A DNA stretch of 64,000 nt from Pseudoxanthomonas japonensis (GCF_010093445.1 NZ_PDWW01000024.1:1-64000); one strand, 5' to 3'. Positions 30,661 through 44,697 are shown, numbered from the stretch's first letter. Translations and numbers: made by a program. The notes: generated by a model not told the origin, from the sequence alone.

Positions 30661-31497
30661 ATGCGTACCGCCCTGTTCGCCACCCCGCTGCTCGCACTGC
30701 TGACCGTGTCGAGCCCCGTCCTGGCGGCAGACCGCTACTGCAAGCACGAAGCGCCGCGCCAGCTCACGCTCGACATCGGCGACGCGAAGACCGTGGTGTT
30801 CGACGTCGGCCCGCACGACCTGACGGTGGCGTCGCGCGACGGTGCGCCGGCGACGATGAAGGGCCGGGCCTGCAGCAGCCATGCGGATCGCCTGGACAAC
30901 CTGAAGATCGAACAGCGGCGTGCCGGCGACAAGCTGATCGTGCGGATGTACTTCGACGGCAAGTCCAGCGGCGTGTTCTTCGGCAGCCACTACGCCTACA
31001 TGAACCTGACGGCCACCCTGCCAGACCACCTGCCCGTGCAGGTGAAGGTCGGCTCGGGTGAAGCCGAGGTCACCGGCGCGCCGGTATTCAGTGCCGATGT
31101 CGGCTCCGGACACGCCGTGGGCCGCAGCATCCGCGGACTGGCCGCCGCGTCGGTCGGCTCGGGCGACATCGACATCCACGGTGCCGGCAGCCTGAAGGTC
31201 GTCTCGATCGGTTCGGGCGACGTGGACGCCGACAACGTGCAGGGCGCCACCCATGTCGGCAGCATCGGCTCGGGTGGTTTCCGCCTGTCGCGCAGTGGCA
31301 GCGTCGACATCGGTTCGATCGGTTCGGGTGGCGCCGAACTGCGCGACATCGCCGGCGATGTGGTCGTCGGTTCGGTGGGCTCCGGCGGCGTGGACGTGCG
31401 CAACGTCGGTGGCGCGCTGACCGTGCGCTCGGTCGGCAGCGGCGATGTCGACCACGAGGGCGTGAAGGGCCGGATCGATATCCCCAAGCGCCGTTGA
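30661..31497 (+). CDS. Exported GSG-repeat beta-solenoid protein (DUF4097/DUF2807-like)
   Basis: A 278-aa protein with a signal peptide (cleavage after VLA, residue 22). From residue 129 to the end it consists of eight repeats of 17-19 residues with GSG at 131, 148, 166, 184, 203, 221, 240 and 259 (SVGSGDIDIHG, SIGSGDVDADN, SVGSGGVDVRN). Such regular SxGSG turns are typical of right-handed parallel beta-helix or solenoid domains of the DUF4097/DUF2807 group. The N-terminal half (31-128) is a separate beta-rich domain. Its place between YggN paralogues implies an envelope role; no enzymatic residues are evident. Confidence 0.82.
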   Translation: MRTALFATPLLALLTVSSPVLAADRYCKHEAPRQLTLDIGDAKTVVFDVGPHDLTVASRDGAPATMKGRACSSHADRLDNLKIEQRRAGDKLIVRMYFDGKSSGVFFGSHYAYMNLTATLPDHLPVQVKVGSGEAEVTGAPVFSADVGSGHAVGRSIRGLAAASVGSGDIDIHGAGSLKVVSIGSGDVDADNVQGATHVGSIGSGGFRLSRSGSVDIGSIGSGGAELRDIAGDVVVGSVGSGGVDVRNVGGALTVRSVGSGDVDHEGVKGRIDIPKRR

Positions 31498-31513
31498 TCC
31501 CGGAGGAACGACC

Positions 31514-32170
31514 ATGATTATCCGTACGCTCGCACTCGCCCTGTCCGCTGTCCTGCTGCTCGCCGCCTGTTCGAAGGGCAGCGATGACGACAGCGACGCC
31601 GCCCGGTCCAACGCGCTGTGGGGCCAGAACCTGAAGCTCAGCGCCAGCGGCCATCCGCGTGCCGAGATATCGGCCAAGGGCGATTTCATCGTCGACGGCA
31701 AGCAGGTGCCGGTCACCGACCAGCAACGCGCATTGCTGGTCGCCTACCACCAGGAACTCGGCGGCATCGCCGATGCCGGCATAGCGACCGGCAAGGAAGG
31801 CGCCAAGCTCGCGGGCAAGGCCGTCGGCGCCGTCGTGAGGGGCATCTTCAGCGGCAATCCCGACCAGATCGACCGCGAGATGGAAGCGGAAGGGAAAAAG
31901 ATCGAAGCGCACGCCATGAAGATCTGCGACCACCTGCCCGGCCTGTACAAGGCGCAGCAGGACCTGGCCGCGGCATTGCCCGCCTTCCAGCCCTATGCCG
32001 GGATGGAACTGGACGACATCGCCGAATGCCGCGCCTCGCAGGACGAACACCGCGAGGCGGGCCAGGAGATCGGCCGCGCCATTGGTCAGGCCGTCAAGGC
32101 GACACAGGGCGACGCGGCCCAGGAAGCCGATGCCGCGGCAGCGGAACCGACGCCTGCTCCCACGCCCTGA
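31514..32170 (+). CDS. DUF2884/YggN-like lipoprotein, copy 3
   Basis: A 218-aa lipoprotein (lipobox LAAC, Cys19). The core is RAEISAKGDFIVDGKQV (49-65), followed by alanine/glycine-rich helices (AGIATGKEGAKLAGKAVGAV) and Cys138/Cys172 (CDHLPGLYKAQQ ... FQPYAGMELDDIAEC), the same 34-residue spacing as copies 1 and 2. The C-terminal tail is Ala/Pro rich and low complexity. It is the last gene of the operon; no clear terminator follows before the convergent fumC. Confidence 0.85.
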   Translation: MIIRTLALALSAVLLLAACSKGSDDDSDAARSNALWGQNLKLSASGHPRAEISAKGDFIVDGKQVPVTDQQRALLVAYHQELGGIADAGIATGKEGAKLAGKAVGAVVRGIFSGNPDQIDREMEAEGKKIEAHAMKICDHLPGLYKAQQDLAAALPAFQPYAGMELDDIAECRASQDEHREAGQEIGRAIGQAVKATQGDAAQEADAAAAEPTPAPTP

Positions 32171-32206
32171 TCGCCTCCGGCCACCAGCGCCCTGCCGGCG
32201 TCTTCT

Positions 32207-33643
<1,437 letters not shown>

Positions 33644-33727
33644 CAACCGTCTCCTGGAGGGATTCACGGCTTGCGCGCCGGCACGGGGCCGGTGGCTGGC
33701 GGGGCCACAGGATACGCCAGGCCGTAA

Positions 33728-35149
<1,422 letters not shown>

Positions 35150-35173
35150 CGCGCGGGATACAAAGGAACGGCG

Positions 35174-35572
35174 ATGCACCTGCTGATCAACATCGACGTT
35201 CCCGACCTGCCCGCCGCGGAAGCGCTGTATACGCAGGCCTTCGGGCTGAGTGCCGGGCGTCGCTTCGGCGACGGTGGTGTGGAATTGCTCGGTGCGCAGG
35301 CGCCGATCTACCTCCTGCAGAACGCCGCCGGCTCCATCGCAGCCGCCGATATGCCCCGCGACTACACCCGCCACTGGACGCCCGTGCACCTGGACGTGGT
35401 GGTGGATTCCCTTGAGCCTGCCCTCGACCGCGCCCTGCGGGCCGGGCTGATGCAGGAAACCGACATCCGCGACGCGAACTGGGGCCGCATCGTGCGGCTG
35501 GCCGATCCCTGGGGCCACGGCTGGTGCCTGCTGCAGTTCGTCAATCGCGGCTACGACGAGATCGCCACATGA
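35174..35572 (+). CDS. VOC/glyoxalase-fold protein
   Basis: A 132-aa single vicinal-oxygen-chelate domain built of two beta-alpha-beta-beta-beta modules ([25 protein letters not shown] and [21 protein letters not shown]). Candidate metal residues are in VHLDVVV and the late [14 protein letters not shown] motif. Small VOC proteins include glyoxalases, fosfomycin or bleomycin resistance proteins and dioxygenases; the specific role is open. Its stop overlaps the start of a metallo-beta-lactamase gene (ATGA), so the two are coexpressed. Confidence 0.85.
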   Translation: MHLLINIDVPDLPAAEALYTQAFGLSAGRRFGDGGVELLGAQAPIYLLQNAAGSIAAADMPRDYTRHWTPVHLDVVVDSLEPALDRALRAGLMQETDIRDANWGRIVRLADPWGHGWCLLQFVNRGYDEIAT

Positions 35573-36474
35573 CGCTCCGCTCCACCCTGCTTTCCGCTCT
35601 GGTCGCGCTCGTGCTTCCCTCCGCCGCGCTCGCTTCCGACGCGACCACGGCCAAAGCCTGCGCCGACGATGCCGGCTGGAACGATCCCGCCATGCCGCTG
35701 AAGGTCTACGGCAACACCTGGTACGTCGGCACGTGCGGCATCAGCGCCTTGCTGGTGACCTCCGATGAAGGCCACATCCTGGTCGACGCCGCCACGCCGC
35801 AGGCCGGCCCGCAGATCCTCGCCAATATCCGCGCCCTCGGCTTCAAGCCGGAGGACGTGCGTGCCATCGTGTTCTCGCACGAGCACTTCGACCATGCCGG
35901 CAGCCTGGCCGAGTTGCAGCAGGCCACGGGCGCGCCGGTGTATGCGCGTTCCCCTGCCGTTGCCACGCTCAAGCGCGGCGCCAGCGATCGCAGCGATCCG
36001 CAGCATGAGGTACTCGATCCGTTCGCGCCGGTCCAGCAGGTGGTCGTACTCGACGACGACGGCGTGGTGCGTGTCGGTCCGCTCGCCCTGCAGGTCGTTC
36101 CCACGCCGGGACACACGCCCGGCGGCACCAGCTGGACTTGGCGCTCGTGCGAGGGCGACGACTGCCGGCAGATGGTCTATGCCGACAGCCTGACCGCGAT
36201 CTCCGACGATGTGTACCGCTACAGTGACGATGCGGCGCATCCCGGTTACGTGGCGGCATTCCGCGAGACGCTGGCCCGGGTCGCGGCACTCGAGTGCGAC
36301 ATCCTGGTGACGCCACATCCGTCGGCCAGCCAACTCTGGTCCCGCATCGGTCCCCGCGCCGACCGCCCGCTGGTCGACACCAGCGCCTGCCGCACCTATG
36401 CACGGACCGCGACGCAGCGGCTGGACAAGCGGCTCGCGGACGAAGCGTCGAAGCCCCCCGTGCCTGCGCCTTGA
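35569..36474 (+). CDS. Subclass B3 metallo-beta-lactamase
   Basis: A 301-aa secreted enzyme with a signal peptide ([10 protein letters not shown]). All B3 zinc ligands are present: His104, His106, Asp108 and His109 in SHEHFDHAG, His182 in [13 protein letters not shown] and His250 in [24 protein letters not shown] is the B3-type loop. These enzymes hydrolyse most beta-lactams including carbapenems; Stenotrophomonas L1 is the best-known relative. The ATG at 35569 overlaps the VOC gene. Activity is inferred, and some B3-like proteins have other lactonase-like roles. Confidence 0.9.
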   Translation: MTLRSTLLSALVALVLPSAALASDATTAKACADDAGWNDPAMPLKVYGNTWYVGTCGISALLVTSDEGHILVDAATPQAGPQILANIRALGFKPEDVRAIVFSHEHFDHAGSLAELQQATGAPVYARSPAVATLKRGASDRSDPQHEVLDPFAPVQQVVVLDDDGVVRVGPLALQVVPTPGHTPGGTSWTWRSCEGDDCRQMVYADSLTAISDDVYRYSDDAAHPGYVAAFRETLARVAALECDILVTPHPSASQLWSRIGPRADRPLVDTSACRTYARTATQRLDKRLADEASKPPVPAP

Positions 36475-36545
36475 TCGGACGCAATGACGACCGTCGCCCT
36501 GCGGTGAATGCTGCCGCCCTTCCTTTCTGCTGAAAGCCTCCCCCG

Positions 36546-37796
36546 ATGAACACCACATCCTCCCGTCGCCCCAAGCACCTGCCCTTCGAGGTGGACGCCA
36601 CGCAGCAACAGCCACTCGGCATGCCGGCCGACCGGTTCCTGCGCGATTACTGGCACAAGCGCCCGTTGCTGATCCGCAACGCGTTCCCGGACTTCGAGAC
36701 GCCGGTGCAACCGGAAGACCTCGCCGGCCTGGCCTGCGAAGAGGGCGTGCTGGCGCGCATGATCAGCCTGGACAAGGCGAGCGGCGTCTGGGACGTGCGC
36801 ACGGGTCCGTTCCAGGAGGAGGACTTCCCCGGCCTGCCCGACCACGACTGGACCCTGCTGGTGCAGGACGTGGACAAGTGGGATGCCGATGTCCGCCAGT
36901 TGCTCGAACAGTTCCGCTTCCTGCCGCGCTGGCGCGTCGATGACATCATGATCAGCTTCGCCGCCACGGGCGGTTCGGTGGGTGCGCACGTCGACCACTA
37001 CGACGTGTTCCTGTTGCAGGCGCAGGGCGAGCGGCGCTGGATGATCGATGCCAGCGTCGCGATGGGGAAGCCGGCACCTGACCTGGCCTTCCAGGACGAC
37101 GTGGCGATCAAGCTGCTGCGCCGCTTCGACCCGACCCACGAATGGGTGCTGTCGCCGGGCGACATGCTGTACCTGCCGCCGCTGGTCCCGCACCACGGTG
37201 TCGCCGAGAATCCGTGCCTGACGTTCTCGGTCGGCATGCGTGCGCCGTCGTCGGCCGAACTGATCGGCGACTACCTGGATACGCTGATCGCCGATGCGGA
37301 CGACGCGATCCGTTACCACGACGAAGACCTCACCGCGCCGCAGGACCCCAACGAGATCGACGCCCGCGCGATGGAGCGCGTGGTCGAAGCCTTGAACGCG
37401 CTGCGCATGAACGATCCGGACCTGGTCGGCGACTGGTTCGGCCGCTTCATCACCACCTACCGTGCCTCCGGCGATGTCATGCCGGCACCGGATGCGCCGT
37501 CGCGCATCGAGATGGAATGGGACCTGCAGCGAGGCGCGCATCTGCTGCGCCATCCGTTCTCGCGCGTCGCCTGGCGTCGGCGGCGCAAGGGCGCAACCCT
37601 GTTCTGCAATGGCGTGGACTACGCCTTGCCGGTCAAGGAAGCCCAGCAGCTCGCCGCCCTGGAAGGGCTGGACGGCGCCACCTACGCCGCGCTCAGCGAG
37701 GCCGGCCGCGATGCGGTGATGGCACTGGCGGCGCAGGGCCACTACCAGCTGGCCCTGCCCGGCGACGACCAGGAAGGCGAGGACGAGGACGCATGA
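36546..37796 (+). CDS. roxA: Ribosomal protein uL16 3-hydroxylase (JmjC-type, RoxA/YcfD)
   Basis: A 416-aa Fe(II)/2-oxoglutarate-dependent oxygenase that hydroxylates an arginine of ribosomal protein uL16. The iron triad is His148 and Asp150 (GAHVDHYDVFLLQ) and probably His216 (PPLVPHHGVAEN); WHKRPLLIRNAFP is the conserved N-terminal segment. The C-terminal half is the dimerisation and winged-helix region. It ends with an acidic tail and overlaps the GNAT gene by ATGA. Confidence 0.94.
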   Translation: MNTTSSRRPKHLPFEVDATQQQPLGMPADRFLRDYWHKRPLLIRNAFPDFETPVQPEDLAGLACEEGVLARMISLDKASGVWDVRTGPFQEEDFPGLPDHDWTLLVQDVDKWDADVRQLLEQFRFLPRWRVDDIMISFAATGGSVGAHVDHYDVFLLQAQGERRWMIDASVAMGKPAPDLAFQDDVAIKLLRRFDPTHEWVLSPGDMLYLPPLVPHHGVAENPCLTFSVGMRAPSSAELIGDYLDTLIADADDAIRYHDEDLTAPQDPNEIDARAMERVVEALNALRMNDPDLVGDWFGRFITTYRASGDVMPAPDAPSRIEMEWDLQRGAHLLRHPFSRVAWRRRRKGATLFCNGVDYALPVKEAQQLAALEGLDGATYAALSEAGRDAVMALAAQGHYQLALPGDDQEGEDEDA

Positions 37797-38704
37797 GCGC
37801 CACGCGCGACTACCACGTCGATGCCATCGACTACGCCACCGATGCGGGCGCGGTCCACCAGGTACGCGACGTGGTGTTCGTGCAGGAACAGCAGGTGCCG
37901 CGCGAGCTGGAGCGCGACGCGCTGGACCCGCTCAGCCACCACGTGGTGGCCCGCGATGCCTCGGGTACCTCGATTGGGACGGCGCGGCTGACCCCCGAAC
38001 ACCGGATCGGCCGCATGGCGGTGCTGTCGGCGTGGCGCGGTCGCGGCGTCGGCGACGCGCTGCTGGCCGCCCTGCTGGATGAAGCGCGCCGGCGCCAGTG
38101 GCCCGACGTATCGTTGCATGCCCAGGTCGCCGCCGAGGCGTTCTATGCGCGGCACGGCTTTCTGCCGGAGGGCGAGCGCTTCTTCGAGGCCGGTATCGAA
38201 CACCAGACCATGCGGCGCGTGCTGGCCGGACCGGGCAGCATCGCCCACCGCGCCGAGGCCGTGGCCATCACCACGGCCATCATCGCGCAGGCCCGTCGTG
38301 CATTGGTGGTCTACAGCCGGGCGCTCGACCCCGGCCTGTGGGACGCGCCCGCCGTCGTCGACGCCCTGCGCCGCTTCGCCACGCGTCAGACGGGCGCGCA
38401 GGTCCAGCTGTTGCTGCAGGACGCCGCCACCCCGCAGCGGGCGCTGGCACCCCTGATCGGTCTGGGCCAGCGCTTGCCCAGCGTGTTCGCCTTCCGCGAA
38501 GTGCAGGACCCCGTGGACCTGCCCTACACCGCCGCCTTCGTCGCCAACGACGACCACGGCTACTACTTCCGGCCGCTTGGCCACCGCTTCGACGGCGAAG
38601 CGGGACTGTCGCACGCGGGCCGCGCGCGCCAGCTGCGCGAGGAGTTCTCGCAGATGTGGGAACGTGCGCGGCCGGTCAGCGAGTACCGCGCACTCGGTAT
38701 CTGA
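37793..38704 (+). CDS. GNAT acetyltransferase fused to a C-terminal domain of unknown function
   Basis: A 303-aa fusion. Residues 1-150 are a GNAT N-acetyltransferase similar to ElaA-like proteins, with the acetyl-CoA loop RGRGVGDALLAALLDEA and YARHGFLPEGERFFEAGIEH. Residues 160-303 form a second domain (ARRALVVYSRALDPGLWDAP, VQLLLQDAATPQRALAPLIG, YYFRPLGHRFDGEAGL) that I know only as an uncharacterised partner of GNAT in this lineage; it has a PLD-like look but no HKD motif. It is translationally coupled to roxA, which raises a possible link to translation. Confidence 0.85.
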   Translation: MSATRDYHVDAIDYATDAGAVHQVRDVVFVQEQQVPRELERDALDPLSHHVVARDASGTSIGTARLTPEHRIGRMAVLSAWRGRGVGDALLAALLDEARRRQWPDVSLHAQVAAEAFYARHGFLPEGERFFEAGIEHQTMRRVLAGPGSIAHRAEAVAITTAIIAQARRALVVYSRALDPGLWDAPAVVDALRRFATRQTGAQVQLLLQDAATPQRALAPLIGLGQRLPSVFAFREVQDPVDLPYTAAFVANDDHGYYFRPLGHRFDGEAGLSHAGRARQLREEFSQMWERARPVSEYRALGI

Positions 38705-38798
38705 ACACCCCTGCCTCCTCGCGTGGCGCATCGCCCCCGCGGGCCGGCATCCTGCGTCTTTAGTCCAATCCGGTTACGCCCGCTTCCCGGCATGGGGG

Positions 38799-38804
38799 TA
38801 TAAT
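38799..38804 (+). promoter_or_regulatory. -10 element (TATAAT) of the suc operon
   Basis: A perfect TATAAT precedes sucA by 40-82 bases depending on the start used; the -35 is not clear (GTTACG region). Confidence 0.6.
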
Positions 38805-38885
38805 TTCCGGGTTTTCGTCCATGTCCGTGGGACATCGCACGACATGGACCGCAAGCGCCCCTCGACTACCCCACCGAATCCCATC

Positions 38886-41711
38886 GTGGACAATCTCCTG
38901 AAGCAGTTCGCGCAATCCTCGCAGCTCAACGGAGGCAACGCCTCCTACGTCGAAGACCTGTACGAGCAGTACCTCGTCGCCCCGGACAGCGTGGGCCCCA
39001 AGTGGAAGGCCTACTTCGACGGATTCAAGGGCCGCGAGGCCGGTGATGTCCCGCACTCGGTGGTCATCCAGCAGGTCGCCGATGCCGCCCGCCAGGCCGG
39101 CAAGGGCGTGGTCGCGACCGGTGGCGGCGACGAACGCGAGCGCAATGTGGGCCGGCTCATCACCGCCTACCGTTCGCGGGGCCACCTCGGTGCGCAGATC
39201 GACCCGCTGGGCCTGACCCCGCCGGTCAATCCGCCGGACCTGGACCTGTCCTTCCACGACCTGTCCGATCGCGACCTCGACAGCGAGTTCAGCACCGGCA
39301 ACGTCGGCGGCAACTCGCGCATGAAGCTGCGCGACCTGCTGGCCCGCCTGAAGGCGACCTATACCGGTCCCATCGGCGTCGAATTCATGCACATCTCCGA
39401 GGTCGAGCAGCGCCAGTGGCTCTACCAGCGCCTGGAGACCGCCGGCGGCCAGTTCGGCCTGTCCGACGACGCCAAGCGCCGCACGCTCGAGCGCCTCACC
39501 GCCGCCGAAGGCCTGGAGCGCTACCTGCACACCAAGTACGTCGGCCAGAAGCGCTTCTCGCTGGAAGGCGGCGATGCGCTGATCCCGCTGATGGACACCA
39601 TGATCCGCAGCGCCGGCGAAGGCGGGGTCAAGGACATCGTGATCGGCATGGCCCACCGCGGCCGACTGAACGTGCTGGTCAACACGCTGGGCAAGAGCCC
39701 GCGCAAGCTGTTCGACGAGTTCGAGGGCAAGTTCGAGCACGACAACGACCTGGCGCACGCCGGCGACGTGAAGTACCACATGGGCTTCTCCGCCGACATC
39801 GCGACGCCGGGCGGCCCGGTGCACCTGGCGCTGGCCTTCAACCCGTCGCACCTGGAGATCGTCGACCCGGTCGTGGCCGGCAGCGTGCGCTCGCGCCAGG
39901 AGCGCCGCAACGACGCCGCCCGCCAGAACGTGCTGCCGATCATCATGCATGGCGACGCCGCGTTCGCCGGCCAGGGCGTGGTGATGGAGCTGTTCCAGAT
40001 GTCGCAGGCGCGCGGGTTCGCCGTCGGCGGTACGCTGCATGTCGTCATCAACAACCAGATCGGCTTCACCACCAGCAACAAGGAAGACGCGCGCTCCACG
40101 CTGTACTGCACTGACGTCGCCAAGATGGTCGGCGCCCCGGTGTTCCATGTGAACGGCGACGATCCGGAAGCGGTGGTGTTCGTGGCGAAGCTGGCGTACG
40201 ACTTCCGACAGCAGTTCAAGAAGGACGTGGTGATCGACCTGGTCTGCTACCGCCGCCACGGCCACAACGAGGCCGACGAGCCCGCGGCCACGCAGCCGGT
40301 GATGTACCAGACCATCCGCAAGCACGCGACCACGCGCGAGATGTACGCCACCAAGCTGGAAGGCGCCGGCGTCATCCCGGCCGAAGGCGGCAAGGCGCTG
40401 GCCGATGCATACCGCAACAAGCTGGATTCGGGCGAATACACCACCGAACTCGCCAAGCAGAAGGGCGACGAGCTGGCCATCGACTGGTCCAAATACCTGT
40501 CCGGCAAGCTCAGCGACCCGGTCGACACCCGGGTCAAGCGCAAGGCGCTGGACGCGCTGGCCAAGATCATCACCACCATCCCGGCCGGCGTCGTGCTGCA
40601 TCCGCGCGTGGCGAAGATCTACGAGGACCGTGTGAAGATGGCGGCGGGCGAACAGCCGGCCGACTGGGGCTTCGCCGAGAACCTCGCCTACGCGACGCTG
40701 CTGTCGGAAGGAAACGGCCTGCGCCTGGTCGGCCAGGACGCCGGTCGCGGCACGTTCTTCCACCGCCACGCGATCCTGCACGACCAGAAGACCGACAGCT
40801 ATTACCTGCCGCTGCGCCAGCTGGTCGAACAGCCGGAGCAGGCGACCATCATCGACTCGCTGCTCAGCGAGGAAGCGGTGATGGCGTTCGAATACGGCTT
40901 CTCGACCACCGATCCCAACACGCTGTGCATCTGGGAAGCGCAGTTCGGCGACTTCGCCAACGGCGCGCAGGTGGTGATCGACCAGTTCATCGCCGCCGGC
41001 GAAGCCAAGTGGGGCCGCATCAGTGGGCTGACGCTGCTGCTGCCGCACGGCTACGAAGGCCAGGGTCCGGAGCACAGCTCCGCGCGCCTGGAACGCTTCC
41101 TGCAGCTGTGCGCGCTGGAGAACATGCTGGTCTGCGTGCCGACCACCCCCGCGCAGGCCTACCACATGCTGCGCCGGCAGATGCGCATGACCACCCGCAA
41201 GCCGCTGGTGGTGATGACGCCGAAGTCGCTGCTGCGCCACAAGCTGGCGGTGTCCACGCTGGACGAGCTGGCCAACGGCGAGTTCCAGCACCTGATTCCC
41301 GACGCCACCGCCGACGCCAAGAAGGTCAAGCGCGTCGTTGTCTGCTCCGGCAAGGTCTACTACGACCTGCTGGAAGACGCGCAGAAGCGCGCCCAGGACG
41401 ACGTCGCCATCCTGCGCGTGGAGCAGCTGTACCCGTTCCCGCGCGAACAGCTGGCCGCCGAGCTCAAGCGCTACAACAAGGCCACCGAGGTGGTCTGGTG
41501 CCAGGAAGAGCCGCAGAACCAGGGCGCGTGGTACCAGATCAAGCACCACCTGCAGGCCTGCCTGTCCGACAAGCAGACACTCGACTATGCGGGCCGCCCG
41601 CGTTCGCCCTCGCCCGCCGCCGGCCATTTCGCCGAGCACGTCGAGGAACAGCTGAAGCTGGTCGCCGACGCACTGGTCAACAAGCTCGGCAGCGGCAACG
41701 TCGCCGAATAA
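38886..41711 (+). CDS. sucA: 2-oxoglutarate dehydrogenase E1 component
   Basis: A 941-aa thiamine-diphosphate enzyme of the TCA cycle. I chose the GTG at 38886 because it gives MDNLLKQFAQSSQL, which aligns with the E. coli N-terminus; an ATG at 38844 would add 14 residues, and neither has a clear ribosome site. Landmarks are IGMAHRGRLNVLVN, HLEIVDPVVAGSVRSRQ, the thiamine-binding GDAAFAGQGVV plus INNQIGFTTS, and LLPHGYEGQGPEHSSARLERFL. It oxidatively decarboxylates 2-oxoglutarate and passes succinyl to SucB, encoded 45 bases downstream. Confidence 0.96.
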   Translation: MDNLLKQFAQSSQLNGGNASYVEDLYEQYLVAPDSVGPKWKAYFDGFKGREAGDVPHSVVIQQVADAARQAGKGVVATGGGDERERNVGRLITAYRSRGHLGAQIDPLGLTPPVNPPDLDLSFHDLSDRDLDSEFSTGNVGGNSRMKLRDLLARLKATYTGPIGVEFMHISEVEQRQWLYQRLETAGGQFGLSDDAKRRTLERLTAAEGLERYLHTKYVGQKRFSLEGGDALIPLMDTMIRSAGEGGVKDIVIGMAHRGRLNVLVNTLGKSPRKLFDEFEGKFEHDNDLAHAGDVKYHMGFSADIATPGGPVHLALAFNPSHLEIVDPVVAGSVRSRQERRNDAARQNVLPIIMHGDAAFAGQGVVMELFQMSQARGFAVGGTLHVVINNQIGFTTSNKEDARSTLYCTDVAKMVGAPVFHVNGDDPEAVVFVAKLAYDFRQQFKKDVVIDLVCYRRHGHNEADEPAATQPVMYQTIRKHATTREMYATKLEGAGVIPAEGGKALADAYRNKLDSGEYTTELAKQKGDELAIDWSKYLSGKLSDPVDTRVKRKALDALAKIITTIPAGVVLHPRVAKIYEDRVKMAAGEQPADWGFAENLAYATLLSEGNGLRLVGQDAGRGTFFHRHAILHDQKTDSYYLPLRQLVEQPEQATIIDSLLSEEAVMAFEYGFSTTDPNTLCIWEAQFGDFANGAQVVIDQFIAAGEAKWGRISGLTLLLPHGYEGQGPEHSSARLERFLQLCALENMLVCVPTTPAQAYHMLRRQMRMTTRKPLVVMTPKSLLRHKLAVSTLDELANGEFQHLIPDATADAKKVKRVVVCSGKVYYDLLEDAQKRAQDDVAILRVEQLYPFPREQLAAELKRYNKATEVVWCQEEPQNQGAWYQIKHHLQACLSDKQTLDYAGRPRSPSPAAGHFAEHVEEQLKLVADALVNKLGSGNVAE

Positions 41712-41756
41712 GCCCCTCCCATTTCATCGCACAACACCACCAGGACGTCCCATCCC

Positions 41757-42980
41757 ATGGCCACTGAAGTCAAAGTTCCGGTTCTTCCCGAGTCCGTTTC
41801 CGACGCCACCATCGCCGCCTGGCACAAGAAGGTGGGCGACGCGGTCAAGCGCGACGAGAACCTGATGGACCTGGAAACCGACAAGGTCGTGCTGGAAGTG
41901 CCCTCGCCCGTCGACGGTGTGCTGAAGGAAATCAAGTTCAAGGAAGGCGACACGGTAACCAGCCAGCAGTTGCTGGCGATCATCGAGGAAGGCGCCGCAG
42001 CCGCTGCGCCGGCGCCCGCCGCCGAAGAGAAGAAGCCCGCCGCCGGTGCGCAGGAAGTGCAGCCGAAGGCCGAGGCCGCCAAGGCCGACGCCGCGGCACC
42101 GTCCAGCACCAAGCCCGCTCCGGGCGGCGCCGACGCGCTGCCGCCGGGTGCCCGCTTCACCGCCGTCACCCAAGGCATCGACCCGGCGAACGTGGAAGGC
42201 ACCGGCCGTCGCGGTGCGGTGACCAAGGAAGACCTGGTCAACTACGCCAGCGGCAAGACCGCCGGCGTGTCCGGCGGCGCCCGTCCGGAAGAGCGCGTGC
42301 CGATGACCCGCATCCGCACGCGCATCGCCGAGCGCCTGATGCAGTCCAAGAACTCCATCGCCATGCTGACCTCGTTCAACGAAGTCAACCTGGCCAAGGT
42401 CATGGAGATGCGCAAGGAGCTGCAGGACGACTTCGTGAAGGCCAACGGCATCAAGCTCGGCTTCATGAGCTTCTTCGCCAAGGCCGCCGCCAACGCGCTG
42501 CAGCGCCACCCGATCGTCAACGCCTCGGTCGACGGCAACGACATCATCTACCACGGCTATTCCGACATCTCGATCGCCGTCTCCACCGAGAAGGGCCTGG
42601 TCACGCCGGTGCTGCGCAATGTCGAGCGCATGGGCTTCGGCGACATCGAGAAGGGCATCGCCGACTACGCCAAGAAGGCGCGCGACGGCAAGCTGGGCCT
42701 GGAAGACCTGCAGGGCGGCACCTTCACCATCACCAACGGCGGCACCTTCGGCTCGCTGATGTCCACCCCGATCGTCAACCCGCCGCAGAGCGCCATCCTG
42801 GGCATGCACGCCATCAAGGACCGCGCCATCGTCGAGAACGGCCAGGTCGTCGCCGCGCCGATGATGTACATCGCGCTGTCCTACGACCACCGCATCATCG
42901 ACGGCAAGGACGCGGTGCTGTTCCTGGTCGACATCAAGAACCAGCTGGAAAACCCGCACCGCATGCTGCTGGGCATGTGA
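41757..42980 (+). CDS. sucB: Dihydrolipoyllysine succinyltransferase (E2)
   Basis: A 407-aa core subunit of 2-oxoglutarate dehydrogenase. It has an N-terminal lipoyl domain with Lys43 in [11 protein letters not shown], an Ala/Pro linker (about 80-125), an E1/E3-binding domain ([18 protein letters not shown]), and the catalytic domain with His378 and Asp382 in [13 protein letters not shown]. It is followed by 241 bases of hairpin-rich non-coding sequence before lpdA. Confidence 0.96.
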   Translation: MATEVKVPVLPESVSDATIAAWHKKVGDAVKRDENLMDLETDKVVLEVPSPVDGVLKEIKFKEGDTVTSQQLLAIIEEGAAAAAPAPAAEEKKPAAGAQEVQPKAEAAKADAAAPSSTKPAPGGADALPPGARFTAVTQGIDPANVEGTGRRGAVTKEDLVNYASGKTAGVSGGARPEERVPMTRIRTRIAERLMQSKNSIAMLTSFNEVNLAKVMEMRKELQDDFVKANGIKLGFMSFFAKAAANALQRHPIVNASVDGNDIIYHGYSDISIAVSTEKGLVTPVLRNVERMGFGDIEKGIADYAKKARDGKLGLEDLQGGTFTITNGGTFGSLMSTPIVNPPQSAILGMHAIKDRAIVENGQVVAAPMMYIALSYDHRIIDGKDAVLFLVDIKNQLENPHRMLLGM

Positions 42981-42990
42981 TGCGCTTGAG

Positions 42991-44658
<1,668 letters not shown>

Positions 44659-44697
44659 GGCCCGCACGGCGGCGATGTCGCCGTCGTGATCCGCATG

